Source: Janibacter anophelis NBRC 107843 (lineage in GTDB: Bacteria > Actinomycetota > Actinomycetes > Actinomycetales > Dermatophilaceae). From it: a stretch of DNA of 34,084 nt. How positions within the stretch are numbered: position 1 is the first letter of the stretch; the number at the start of each line of letters is the position of its first letter. The translations under genes and the position numbers were made by a program. The stretch lies in assembly GCF_001570945.1 (NCBI RefSeq), contig NZ_BCSQ01000040.1, forward strand, positions 1 through 34,084, read 5' to 3'. Positions 7,540 to 15,127 of this stretch are shown here, piece after piece. The notes beneath the pieces were generated by a model. It searched no databases and was not told the origin of the DNA. It saw only the letters and a list, made by a program, of their open reading frames with translations.

Positions 7540-7728
7540 ATGTGCCGTCAGACCACCTGCCGCCAGTGCGGCAAGACCACCTGGGCCGGCTGCGGCCAGC
7601 ACGTCGACCAGGTGATGCGGGGCGTGCCCGGCAGCCAGCGCTGCCCCGGCCACCCCACCCCGGCGAAGGGGGCCCGAGCCGCCCGCACCTCGCCGAACCT
7701 GCTCTCCCGCCTCATCGGGCGCGGCTGA
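7540..7728 (+). CDS. Small Cys/His-rich zinc-ribbon-like protein
   Basis: The product is 62 aa. Its first 40 residues hold C2, C7-x-x-C10, C18-x-x-H21 and C35-x-x-H38 around a conserved core (CGKTTWAGCGQH), followed by a basic tail ending LLSRLIGRG. The ATG follows GAGGAG with good spacing, and the gene lies 33 bp after the MBL-rhodanese stop, so it belongs to the operon. I recognise similar short proteins as common actinobacterial hypotheticals, but no function is known to me. The Cys/His pattern suggests a structural zinc site. In this setting the extra thiols could also carry sulfane sulfur or metal; that is speculation. Confidence 0.8.
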   Translation: MCRQTTCRQCGKTTWAGCGQHVDQVMRGVPGSQRCPGHPTPAKGARAARTSPNLLSRLIGRG

Positions 7729-7798
7729 GTCACCCAGACGCCGTCGGCGGTGGGTGCGCCCTGCCCCGCCCCCGACGGTCCTACCCCGAAGCCCCCAC

Positions 7799-8608
7799 GT
7801 GCCCCTTGCAGTCATCCCCCTCGCTCTGGCCATCGGCCTCGCCCTTGGCGCCCTCGGCGGCGGCGGGTCCATCCTTGCCGTCCCCGCCCTCGTGCACGTC
7901 CTGGGGCAGGACCCCGTCACCGCGACGACCAGCTCGCTGATCATCGTCGGCATCACCTCCTTGCTCTCCCTGCCGGACCACCACCGCGGCGGGCGGGTGC
8001 GGTTCGGGCAGGGACTGACCTTCGGCCTCCTCGGCACGGCCGGGTCCGTCGCGGGGTCGGCAGCGTCGCGGCTGGTCCCGCCGGAGCTGCTGATGACCGT
8101 CTTCGCCGCCCTCATGGTCGTGGTCGGCACCCTCATGCTCCGTCGCAGCCGTCGCGGCTCCGTCGCCGGGGCCGAGGGCGACCCCGACGAGCCGATCCTC
8201 ACCCTCCACCCCCTGACCTGTGCCTGCCCGCGCCTGCTGAAGCTGCTGACCGCGGCCACGCTCGTCGGGCTGCTCACCGGCTTCCTCGGGGTCGGCGGCG
8301 GCTTCGTGCTCGTCCCGGTCCTCGTCCTGGTCCTCGGCTTCACGATGCCCGTGGCCGTCGGCACCTCGCTGCTCGTCATCGCCGTCAACAGCGCCACGGC
8401 GTTCGCGGCCCGGGCGCAGCAGGGCGTCGGAGACCTCGACTGGCCGCTGGTCCTCGGCTTCGCCGGCGTCGCGGTCGTGGGCAGCCTCATCGGCAGCCGC
8501 ATCGCCGACCGGCTCCCGGCCCGGGCGCTGTCGCAGGCCTTCGCGGTCCTCGTGCTCGTCATCGCCACCTTCACCGCCGTGCACTCCGTGCCGGCCCTCC
8601 TCACCTGA
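7799..8608 (+). CDS. TauE/SafE-family sulfite/sulfur-anion exporter
   Basis: The product is about 269 aa and strongly hydrophobic, with about eight membrane segments in two repeats. Each repeat begins with the family's Gly-rich signature: LALGALGGGGSILAVPALV near the N-terminus and GLLTGFLGVGGGFVLVPVLVLV in the second half. A cytoplasmic or periplasmic loop between them carries TCACPR. No good ribosome site precedes any candidate. I chose GTG 7799, which places the first helix at the usual position; GTG 7754 would add a Pro-rich tail. TauE proteins are thought to export sulfite, sulfoacetate or related anions. Among rhodanese and MBL genes, removal of sulfite or thiosulfate from persulfide oxidation is the natural role. 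Confidence 0.87.
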   Translation: MPLAVIPLALAIGLALGALGGGGSILAVPALVHVLGQDPVTATTSSLIIVGITSLLSLPDHHRGGRVRFGQGLTFGLLGTAGSVAGSAASRLVPPELLMTVFAALMVVVGTLMLRRSRRGSVAGAEGDPDEPILTLHPLTCACPRLLKLLTAATLVGLLTGFLGVGGGFVLVPVLVLVLGFTMPVAVGTSLLVIAVNSATAFAARAQQGVGDLDWPLVLGFAGVAVVGSLIGSRIADRLPARALSQAFAVLVLVIATFTAVHSVPALLT

Positions 8609-8633
8609 CCCACCTCCTCCCGTAAGGACACCC

Positions 8634-9224
8634 ATGACCACCAGCACCACCACCCGACCCGCCACCCTCGACGCCGAGCAGGTGCGTGCGTGGATGGCCG
8701 GATCCGCCGGGCCGCGCATCGTCGACGTCCGCACACCGGGCGAGTTCGCCGACGTGCACGTCCCCGGCTCCTACAACGTGCCGCTGGAGCTCCTCGAGGA
8801 GCACGGCCGCGAGCTCGCCGAGCACCTCGACGAGGACGTCGTCCTCGTCTGCCGCTCCGGGGCACGTGCCCGTCGTGCGGAGGGCGCCCTGGCCGAGGCC
8901 GGCCTGCCCAACCTGCACGTGCTCGACGGCGGCATCACCGCCTGGGAGAGCGCCGGCGGCGACGTCGTCCGCGGCGAGGGGACGTGGGACCTCGAGCGCC
9001 AGGTGCGCCTCGTGGCGGGCTCGATCGTCCTCACCGGCGTGCTCGTGAGCACCGTCCTGCCCCCGGCGAAGTGGTTCGCGGCCGGGATCGGCGCCGGCCT
9101 GACCGGCGCTGCCCTGACCGACACCTGCGCGATGGGGGTGCTGCTGTCCAAGCTGCCCCACAACCGCCGCGACATGCCCGACCCCGAGACCATCTTCGCG
9201 CAGCTGCGCGCCGACCGCGCCTGA
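8634..9224 (+). CDS. Membrane-anchored rhodanese with DUF2892 tail (YgaP-like)
   Basis: The product is 196 aa. Residues 12-115 are a rhodanese domain (IVDVRTPGEFADVHVPGSYNVPL) with active-site loop CRSGAR, the catalytic Cys being C73. Residues about 120-180 form two hydrophobic segments (VRLVAGSIVLTGVLVSTVL, then WFAAGIGAGLTGAALT), followed by DTCAMGVLLSKLPHNR, typical of DUF2892. The same layout is found in E. coli YgaP, a membrane-bound sulfurtransferase. The gene begins 26 bp after the exporter behind GTAAGGA. It probably accepts sulfane sulfur at the inner face of the membrane next to the exporter. Confidence 0.92.
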   Translation: MTTSTTTRPATLDAEQVRAWMAGSAGPRIVDVRTPGEFADVHVPGSYNVPLELLEEHGRELAEHLDEDVVLVCRSGARARRAEGALAEAGLPNLHVLDGGITAWESAGGDVVRGEGTWDLERQVRLVAGSIVLTGVLVSTVLPPAKWFAAGIGAGLTGAALTDTCAMGVLLSKLPHNRRDMPDPETIFAQLRADRA

Positions 9225-9253
9225 CCTCCCCAACCTCAGAAGGAGACCACCCG

Positions 9254-10633
9254 ATGATCCTCACGCAGTACTACCTCAGCTGCCTCTCGCACGGCTCGTA
9301 CCTCATCGCCGACGAGGGCACCCGCAAGGCCGTCGTCGTCGACCCGCGACGGGACATCAGCGACTACCTCACCGACGTGCAGGAGCACGAGCTCGACATC
9401 GTCGGCGTCATCAACACCCACGTGCACGCCGACTTCGTCGCGGGCCACCTCGAGCTGGCGGCCGCGACCGACGCGTGGATCGGCTACGGGCCGACCGCCG
9501 CCGAGCGGGCCGAGTTCGAGGTGCGTACCCTCGCGCAGGGCGACCGCATCGAGCTGGGCGACGAGGTGACGCTCGAGATCCTCGAGACGCCAGGCCACAC
9601 CTGGGAGTCGATCAGTGTCCTCGTGCTCGAGCAGGGCAGCCCCCACGCGGTGCTCACCGGTGACTCGCTCTTCGTCGGCGGCGTCGGCCGACCCGACCTC
9701 GTCGTCTCCGACGGGTCGACGCCGCAGTCCTTGGCGGAGGCCATGTACAGCACCCTGCACGACGTGCTCCTGACGCTGCCCGACGCGACGAAGGTCATGC
9801 CTGCCCACGGTGCCGGCTCCTCTTGCGGCCGCGGTCTGTCCGACGAGCTCGAGTCGAACATCGGGGCCCAGCGGGCGACCAACCCCTTCGCCGCGCCGAT
9901 GCCGGTGGCCGAGTTCGTCGGCATGGTCAGCACCGGCCAGCCGTCGGCGCCGCCGTACTTCCAGGTCGATGCGGCTCTCAACCTGCGCATGCGCGAGCTC
10001 CTCGACCCGGACGAGGCCGTCGTCCCCTTCACGCCCGCCGAGGTGCGTGCCGCGATGGCGGGCGGGGCTGTCGTCGTCGACACCCGCTCCCCGGAGGACT
10101 TCGCCACCGGCCACCTCGTGGGCGCGGTCAACGTGGGATTGGACGGACGCTTCGCCGAGACGGCCGGGATGGTCCTCGACCACGGTGACGAGATCCTCGT
10201 CCTCGCCGAGCCCGGCCGGCACGAGGAGGCGGCGCTCCGGCTCGCACGCATCGGCTTCGACTCCGTCGTCGGTCACGTGGCAGGGGGCCGGGCCGTCCTC
10301 GCGCAGCTGCCCGACCTCGTCGACTCGGCCGCGCGCTTGGACGTCGCCCACTGGGACGACCTCGCCGACGGGACTGTCGTGCTCGACGTGCGCAACGCCG
10401 GTGAGCGCGAGGGCGACCAGGTCATCCCCGGCGCGGTCCACATCCCGCTGGCCGAGCTCACCCGACGCCACGACGAGCTGCCCTCGAGCCGGCCGGTGCT
10501 GGTGCACTGCGCCGGAGGATGGCGCTCGTCGGTCGCGGCCAGCCTGCTGCGCTCGCGGGGACATGACCGCGTGACCGACCTCGTCGGGGGCTACGACGCG
10601 TGGGCTGCCCGGGAGGTCGCCGCCACCCGGTGA
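9254..10633 (+). CDS. Persulfide dioxygenase-like MBL protein with two rhodanese domains
   Basis: The product is 459 aa. The MBL part (1-240) has H56, H58, D60, H-containing TPGHTWES, then TGDSLFVGGVGRPDL with bridging Asp D137, and MPAHGAGSSCG. It thus keeps the mononuclear-iron ligands of ETHE1-type enzymes. A rhodanese fold near 275-365 lacks a Cys; the last domain (370-455) has HCAGGWRSS with C419. The ATG is preceded by AAGGAG. It is a paralogue of the protein at 6130 with the same architecture and about equal length. The likely reaction is oxidation of glutathione- or mycothiol-type persulfide to sulfite, coupled to sulfur transfer by the C-terminal domain. It is the last sulfur gene of the operon. 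Confidence 0.92.
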   Translation: MILTQYYLSCLSHGSYLIADEGTRKAVVVDPRRDISDYLTDVQEHELDIVGVINTHVHADFVAGHLELAAATDAWIGYGPTAAERAEFEVRTLAQGDRIELGDEVTLEILETPGHTWESISVLVLEQGSPHAVLTGDSLFVGGVGRPDLVVSDGSTPQSLAEAMYSTLHDVLLTLPDATKVMPAHGAGSSCGRGLSDELESNIGAQRATNPFAAPMPVAEFVGMVSTGQPSAPPYFQVDAALNLRMRELLDPDEAVVPFTPAEVRAAMAGGAVVVDTRSPEDFATGHLVGAVNVGLDGRFAETAGMVLDHGDEILVLAEPGRHEEAALRLARIGFDSVVGHVAGGRAVLAQLPDLVDSAARLDVAHWDDLADGTVVLDVRNAGEREGDQVIPGAVHIPLAELTRRHDELPSSRPVLVHCAGGWRSSVAASLLRSRGHDRVTDLVGGYDAWAAREVAATR

Positions 10634-10680
10634 GCGCCGCGACGGTGGGCGAGGGCCCGGCTCGGGTGCACGATGGGCAG

Positions 10681-11016
10681 ATGGACGCGCGCACTGCCCT
10701 CGAGGTCGAGCGAAGGGAGACCCTCGCCCGCCTCGCGACGCTCACCGGGGACTTCGCAGCCATCGTCGAGGCGAGCGAAGGGAGCAACGCCGACGACGAG
10801 CACGACCCGGAGGGGTCGACGATCGCCTTCGAGCGCTCGCAGGTCGACGCCTTGGTCCGGCAGGCCCGCGCCCACCTCGAGGAGGTCGACGCGGCCCTGG
10901 CGCGGATCTCTGGCGGCACCTACGGCACGTGCGAGCGGTGCGGTCGCCCCATCGCGGCCGGCCGGCTCGAGGCGCGCCCGACGGCTCGCCGGTGCATCGA
11001 GTGCGCCGGGCGCTGA
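10681..11016 (+). CDS. TraR/DksA-family C4 zinc-finger protein
   Basis: The product is 111 aa. The N-terminal two thirds is a charged coiled-coil-like helix pair (TALEVERRETLARLATL, then DALVRQARAHLEEVDAAL). The C-terminus has CERCG, 17 residues, then CIECA, the C4 zinc finger of DksA/TraR, with GTYGTC directly before it. In E. coli DksA binds RNA polymerase with ppGpp; small actinobacterial members are less well understood. I prefer ATG 10681. A GTG at 10630 overlaps the upstream stop as GTGA and would add 17 residues, which would make it translationally coupled to the MBL-rhodanese gene. Convergent with the metal ATPase gene. Confidence 0.85.
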   Translation: MDARTALEVERRETLARLATLTGDFAAIVEASEGSNADDEHDPEGSTIAFERSQVDALVRQARAHLEEVDAALARISGGTYGTCERCGRPIAAGRLEARPTARRCIECAGR

Positions 11017-11033
11017 GCCATCGGCCCGGAAGG

Positions 11034-13190
11034 TCAGGCCGACTCGCGCATCCGGGCGGCGCTCGCCTCGGGCCGCAGGTCCAGCCGGCGCAGCAGCTGC
11101 GCGTTGAGCGCGACGACCACGGTCGAGGCCGACATGAGGATGGCGCCCACGCTCATCGGCAGGACGAACCCGATCGGGGCGAGCACGCCCGCGGCGAGCG
11201 GTACGGAGATGAGGTTGTAGCCGGCGGCCCACCAGAGGTTCTGCCGCATCTTGCGGTAGGTCTGCCGCGAGAGGTCGATCACCGACAGCACCGAGCGCGG
11301 GTCGGAGCTCGCGAGCACGACCCCGGCCGAGCCGATGGCGACATCGGTGCCGGCGCCGATCGCGAGCCCGACGTCGGCCTGCGCCAGTGCGGGCGCGTCG
11401 TTGACGCCGTCGCCGATCATGGCGACCTTCCTCCCTTCGCCCTGCAGCTCGGCGACCTTGGCCGCCTTGTCCTCCGGACGCACCCCGGCGAAGACGCGGT
11501 CGATGCCCAGCTCGCCCGCGACGGTCTCGGCGACCGCCTGCGCGTCGCCGGTGATCATGACGACCTGCGCGCCGATCGCGTGGAGCGCGTCGACGGCCTC
11601 GCGGGACTCCGGCCGGACCTCGTCGGCCAGGCGCAGCGCGCCGACGACCTCGCCGTCGACGACGACGTGCAGGATGATCGCGCCCTCCTCGCGCCACGTG
11701 TCCGCGACGGGCAGCTCCGTCAGGTCGTGCTGCTCGAGCAGGTAGGGGCCACCGACCTCGACGGTCGTGCCGTCGACGACGGCCCGCACGCCGACGGCGG
11801 GGGACGAGGAGAAGTCCGTGGCGCGTGGCACCGTGAGGCCGCGGACCTCGGCGGCGCCGACGATGGCGCGGGCCAGCGGGTGCTCGCTGTCGGACTCGGC
11901 GGCGGCCGCGAGGGCGAGCAGGTCCGTGTCCGAGCGCGACCCGGCGGTCTCGATGCCGGTGACGGTGGGCTCGCCGACGGTCAGGGTGCCGGTCTTGTCG
12001 AAGAGGACGGTGTCGACCGTGCGCATCGACTCCAGCGCCAGCCGGTCCTTGACGAGCACCCCGCCGCGGGCGGCGCGCTCGGTCGCGATCGACACGACGA
12101 GCGGGATCGCCAGACCGAGGGCGTGGGGGCAGGCGATGACGAGGACGGTGATCGTCCGCACGACGGCGTCGTCGGGCAGGCCGAGCAGTGACCACACGAG
12201 GGCGGTGATGACGGCGGCGCCGAGGGCGAACCAGAAGAGCCAGCCCGCCGCGGTGTCCGCGATCCGCTGCGCCCGGGACGAGGAGGACTGGGCGTCGGAG
12301 ACGAGCCTCTGGATCCCCGCGAGCGAGGTGTCGTCGCCCGTGGCGGTGACCTCGACGCGCAGCCCGGAGTCCGTGGCGACGGTGCCTGCGACGACCTGGT
12401 CGCCGACGCCGCGGCGGACCGTGGCGGACTCGCCGGTGATCATCGACTCGTCCATGCTCGCCGAGCCGTCGACGACCCGCCCGTCGGCCGGGACGGACGA
12501 GCCCGGGCGCACGACGACGACGTCACCGACCGCCAGGGACGAAGGGGGGACCGCCACGATCTCGTCGCCCTCCACACGCTCCGCCTCGTCGGGCAGGAGG
12601 GCGGCGAGCGAGTCCAGGGCGGAGGTGGTCTGCGCGAGCGAGCGCATCTCGATCCAGTGCCCCAGGAGCATGATGACGACGAGGAGCGCCAGCTCCCACC
12701 AGAAGCTCAGCTCGTGGTCGAGCAGCCCGAGGCTCGCCCCCCACGAGGAGATGAAGGCGACGGTGATCGCCAGGGCGATGAGCAGCATCATCCCGGGCTT
12801 GCGGGCGCGGATCTCGTCGACCGCGCCGGTGAGGAAGGGGCGGCCTCCCCAGACGTACATCACCGTGCCGAGGACCGGCGCCACCCAGGTCGTCCAGCCG
12901 CCGTGCGGCAGGTCGTAGCCGATGAGGTCGGCGAACATCCGGTCGAAGCCGACGACCGGCGCCGCGAGCACGAGCATGATCCAGAAGAGTCGGCGGAACT
13001 GGCCGACGTGGTCGCCGTGACCCCCGTGGCCGCCGTGACCCCCGTGACCCCCATGGCCCTCGTGCCCACCATGCTCCGCATGACCGTCGTTGTCGTGATG
13101 GCTCCCGTGGCCGTGCGCGGAGTGGTCGGCCGACCCGTGGTGGTCGTGCCCGGCGGTCGGGGTGGGCGTGGGTCTTGGTGTGGCGCTCAT
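11034..13190 (-). CDS. CopB-type P1B heavy-metal (copper/silver) ATPase
   Basis: The product is 718 aa. The first ~65 residues contain about 17 His in GGH-like repeats and no HMA domain. The usual P-type ATPase parts follow: TGES in the actuator domain, C354-P355-H356 in the transport helix, phosphorylated D398 in DKTGTLT, the SEHPL motif and GDGVNDAPAL. The CPH motif and His-rich N-terminus define the CopB (P1B-3) group, which moves copper or silver out of the cytoplasm. I chose ATG 13190; ATG 13205 overlaps the operator and is less likely. A TATGGT box at 13206-13201 would give an almost leaderless transcript. The CsoR-like palindrome at 13204-13220 should repress it. Confidence 0.93.
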   Translation of the reverse strand: MSATPRPTPTPTAGHDHHGSADHSAHGHGSHHDNDGHAEHGGHEGHGGHGGHGGHGGHGDHVGQFRRLFWIMLVLAAPVVGFDRMFADLIGYDLPHGGWTTWVAPVLGTVMYVWGGRPFLTGAVDEIRARKPGMMLLIALAITVAFISSWGASLGLLDHELSFWWELALLVVIMLLGHWIEMRSLAQTTSALDSLAALLPDEAERVEGDEIVAVPPSSLAVGDVVVVRPGSSVPADGRVVDGSASMDESMITGESATVRRGVGDQVVAGTVATDSGLRVEVTATGDDTSLAGIQRLVSDAQSSSSRAQRIADTAAGWLFWFALGAAVITALVWSLLGLPDDAVVRTITVLVIACPHALGLAIPLVVSIATERAARGGVLVKDRLALESMRTVDTVLFDKTGTLTVGEPTVTGIETAGSRSDTDLLALAAAAESDSEHPLARAIVGAAEVRGLTVPRATDFSSSPAVGVRAVVDGTTVEVGGPYLLEQHDLTELPVADTWREEGAIILHVVVDGEVVGALRLADEVRPESREAVDALHAIGAQVVMITGDAQAVAETVAGELGIDRVFAGVRPEDKAAKVAELQGEGRKVAMIGDGVNDAPALAQADVGLAIGAGTDVAIGSAGVVLASSDPRSVLSVIDLSRQTYRKMRQNLWWAAGYNLISVPLAAGVLAPIGFVLPMSVGAILMSASTVVVALNAQLLRRLDLRPEASAARMRESA

Positions 13191-13203
13191 GTCAGTGCCA
13201 ACC

Positions 13204-13220
13204 ATACCCCTAAGGGGTAT
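13204..13220. promoter_or_regulatory. CsoR/CstR-type operator before the metal ATPase
   Basis: ATACCCC-TAA-GGGGTAT is a 17-bp inverted repeat with 7-bp perfect arms. It overlaps the probable -10 region of the ATPase gene and lies 14 bp from its start codon. It differs from the sulfur-operon site by its 3-bp centre and one fewer C/G pair per arm. Both fit the CsoR-family operator type. The only CsoR-family gene in the window is at 5361-5627. Confidence 0.8.
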
Positions 13221-13261
13221 ATTCCGCGACTGACGGGGTGTGGGCGCATTCGCTCGGTCGG

Positions 13262-13711
13262 TCAGTCGTGCGTGGTGGAGTGGTGGCCGGCGTCGGTGCC
13301 CCAGACAGAAGCGTCGGCGACGACGAAGCGTCGCCCCGACACGACGTCGGGGGTGATCCGGATGAACCGGTCCTTGTGCCCCTCGTGCCACGGGTGCAGC
13401 GGGAGCTCGGAGCTGGCGATGACGTCGTGCAGCTCGGTGATCGACCGGGCGCGGCCCCGGACGACGACGCTCCACGCCCGATCGGTGCCGGCGTCGCGCC
13501 CGTCCGCCTCGAAGGCGACGAGCGCTCCCGCGGCACCGGCGACCTTCGTGCCCTCGCCGGTGCGGAAGACGACCGAGCCCTGGTCGACGACGAAGTTCAC
13601 CGGGAAGATGTCGGGGTGGTCCTCCACCCACACGGCGAGTCGCCCGACGCTGGTGGTGCGCATGAGCGCCCAGCACTGCTCGGGGGTGAGTTGCTCGACG
13701 CCGTCAGTCAT
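13262..13711 (-). CDS. Pyridoxamine 5'-phosphate oxidase (PPOX)-like flavin-binding protein
   Basis: The product is 149 aa. It has the split-barrel opening (EQCWALMRTTSVGRLAVWVEDHPDIFPVNFVVDQGSVVFRTGEGTKV), where the R-L-A and P-V-N-F blocks are typical of PPOX-type FMN- or F420-binding proteins. A Trp-containing strand (AWSVVVRGRAR) and a late PLHPW region follow. ATG 13711 sits behind GGAGG. Small PPOX-like proteins in actinobacteria bind FMN, F420 or heme, and several are stress or dormancy genes. The cofactor cannot be told from sequence alone. The gene ends 72 bp from the ATPase start, on the same strand, with the operator in between. Confidence 0.85.
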   Translation of the reverse strand: MTDGVEQLTPEQCWALMRTTSVGRLAVWVEDHPDIFPVNFVVDQGSVVFRTGEGTKVAGAAGALVAFEADGRDAGTDRAWSVVVRGRARSITELHDVIASSELPLHPWHEGHKDRFIRITPDVVSGRRFVVADASVWGTDAGHHSTTHD

Positions 13712-13812
13712 CCGAACCGCCTCCTCCAGATGGGTCCGAGGCTATCGCTTGGCCCGAGCGTGCACCATGGGCCCGGACGCGCGTCGTTGGGTCGTCGGTG
13801 GCCGAGAAGTAG

Positions 13813-13947
13813 ATGTCCACCAGCCGCGATGGGCAGACTGGTTCCCTGGGGCTGAACATCAAGAACGAACGGGTCCACGAGCTCGCGCGACAGGCGGCAT
13901 CGGTGACCGGGCTGACCCACACCGACGTCGTCCCCGCCGTGCGATGA
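13813..13947 (+). pseudogene. Truncated VapB-like antitoxin remnant
   Basis: A 44-codon frame (ATG 13813 to TGA 13947) contains LNIKNERVHELARQAASVTGLTHTDVVPAVR. This matches the N-terminal DNA-binding half of the VapB family that starts LNIK(N/D)-x-x-V-x-x-L-A-R and continues with T-E-A-V-x-x-A-L. Full-length members run to about 70-85 aa and continue through the toxin-binding tail; here the frame stops right after the A-V-R position. No VapC frame follows. The stop overlaps the start of the VOC gene as ATGA, so the missing part seems to have been deleted up to that gene. Confidence 0.6.
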
Positions 13948-14285
13948 CCCGGGACCTCTTCGCCGGCGTCGCCGTGAGCGACCTGCCGCGCGCGATCGAC
14001 TGGTACGAGCGGCTGCTGGGTGAGGTCGAGTCCTTCGACCCCAACGACGCCGAGCGGGTGTGGACGCTCGCCGAGCACGCCCACCTGTACGCCGTGCTCG
14101 ACCCGGAGCGTGCCGGGGGCGCGATCGTCACGCTCTTCGTCGGTGGTCTCGACGGGTTCCTCGCGGCGGCCGCCGGGCGCGGCGTCACCCCGCAGTCGCA
14201 GGAGACCTATGACAACGGCGTGCGCAAGGCGCTCTTCGCCGACCCCGACGGCAACGAGGTCGGGGTCGGCGGAGGTCCCGTCTGA
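13944..14285 (+). CDS. VOC-family (glyoxalase/bleomycin-resistance fold) protein
   Basis: The product is 113 aa. It shows the VOC opening FAGVAVSDLPRAIDWYERLLG and the closing FADPDGNEVGVGG, with a beta-alpha-beta repeat between. One complete VOC module of normal length is present. The metal ligands are not obvious: the usual early His is replaced by Ala/Val, while the late Glu of the G-N-E motif remains, so it may be a ligand-binding rather than a catalytic member. The start overlaps the antitoxin remnant and has no clear ribosome site of its own. It is convergent with the carboxylesterase gene, 15 bp apart. Confidence 0.85.
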   Translation: MTRDLFAGVAVSDLPRAIDWYERLLGEVESFDPNDAERVWTLAEHAHLYAVLDPERAGGAIVTLFVGGLDGFLAAAAGRGVTPQSQETYDNGVRKALFADPDGNEVGVGGGPV

Positions 14286-14300
14286 GACGGGCGCAGCGGC

Positions 14301-14942
14301 TCAGCCGCCGACGACGCCACCGACCCACGCCGAGAGCGCCTGCACGGCCTCGAGCGAGATGCCGTGGCCACCGCCGTCGCGGTACGTCGTCGTGCGTGCC
14401 CCGGAGTCCTCGACGAGGTGGGTCCAGGTGCGCTCGAGCAGCTCACGCGGGATGACGTGGTCGGCGTCGCCCTGCGCGACGAGGACCGAGATGCCCGCCA
14501 GGCCACCCGGGGTGACCGGCACGCCGGCGTCGAAGGGGAGCGTGCCGTGCAGGATCGCCGCACCGGCGTAGCGCTCCGGCTCGTCGAGGAGGAGGCCGCC
14601 GGCGAAGGCGGCGCCACCGCTGAACCCGATGAGCACGACCGGTCGTCCCGCGGGGGCGACGTCGTCGAGCCACCGGCGGAACCACGCCATCGTCGCCTCG
14701 AGCGACGCGGCCACCGGGCGACCGATGCCGCGGTTGGCGAACCATGCGTAGCCCCCGCCCTCGGCGATCGGCGCGCGCACCGCGGCGTACTGCGGTCCCT
14801 GCGGCAGGTGGTCGGCCAGGGTGAGGATCGAGCTCTCGTCCGCGCCGCGGCCGTGCAGCAGGACGACAAGGGGCGCGGCCGGGTCGGACGAGCCCGCGGT
14901 CGCGGCGACCGGCTCGGCGAAGGGGGTGGCGTCAGGGGACAT
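14301..14942 (-). CDS. Alpha/beta-hydrolase of the phospholipase/carboxylesterase (YpfH/MhqD-like) family
   Basis: The product is 213 aa, the normal length. The oxyanion region LVVLLHGRGADESS precedes the nucleophile elbow GFSGG with S108; the acid is D159 in QGDADHVIP and the base H193 in GGGHGIS. There is no signal peptide. Close relatives hydrolyse small esters, and in B. subtilis the MhqD homologue belongs to a quinone-responsive regulon together with a VOC protein. Here a VOC gene is convergent, 15 bp away, and a MarR-like inverted repeat lies in front of the start. Substrate unknown. Confidence 0.9.
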   Translation of the reverse strand: MSPDATPFAEPVAATAGSSDPAAPLVVLLHGRGADESSILTLADHLPQGPQYAAVRAPIAEGGGYAWFANRGIGRPVAASLEATMAWFRRWLDDVAPAGRPVVLIGFSGGAAFAGGLLLDEPERYAGAAILHGTLPFDAGVPVTPGGLAGISVLVAQGDADHVIPRELLERTWTHLVEDSGARTTTYRDGGGHGISLEAVQALSAWVGGVVGG

Positions 14943-14959
14943 GGTGGGCTCCGATCAAA

Positions 14960-14975
14960 AGTTGTTTCGTCAACT
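14960..14975. promoter_or_regulatory. Inverted repeat upstream of the carboxylesterase gene
   Basis: AGTTG-TTTCGT-CAACT is a 5-bp inverted repeat 18 bp upstream of the esterase ATG, in the only A/T-rich stretch of the 185-bp gap. On the minus strand it reads TTAGTTGACGAAACAACT and contains TTGACG, a fair -35-like element. Shape and position fit a MarR-type operator. No MarR gene is present in the window. Confidence 0.45.
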
Positions 14976-15127
14976 AATGTAGGACATCGCGAAGGGAGGC
15001 GCCAGCTCCCGTCCACATCCGGGGTCGTCGTCGCCGTCCCGTCCACAGCTCCCGGAGTCCGGCGGGGTTGACGGGGGCCGTGCCTAGTCTTGGTGGCGAG
15101 CAGCACCACCGGACGAAGGGAGAGGCC

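Noticed and set aside
6124-8865. A 913-codon open frame on the minus strand over the sulfur operon
   Set aside because: It is antisense to three well-recognised genes. Such long shadow frames are expected at 70% G+C. Its translation has no motif and is low-complexity Gly/Ala/Arg/Val.
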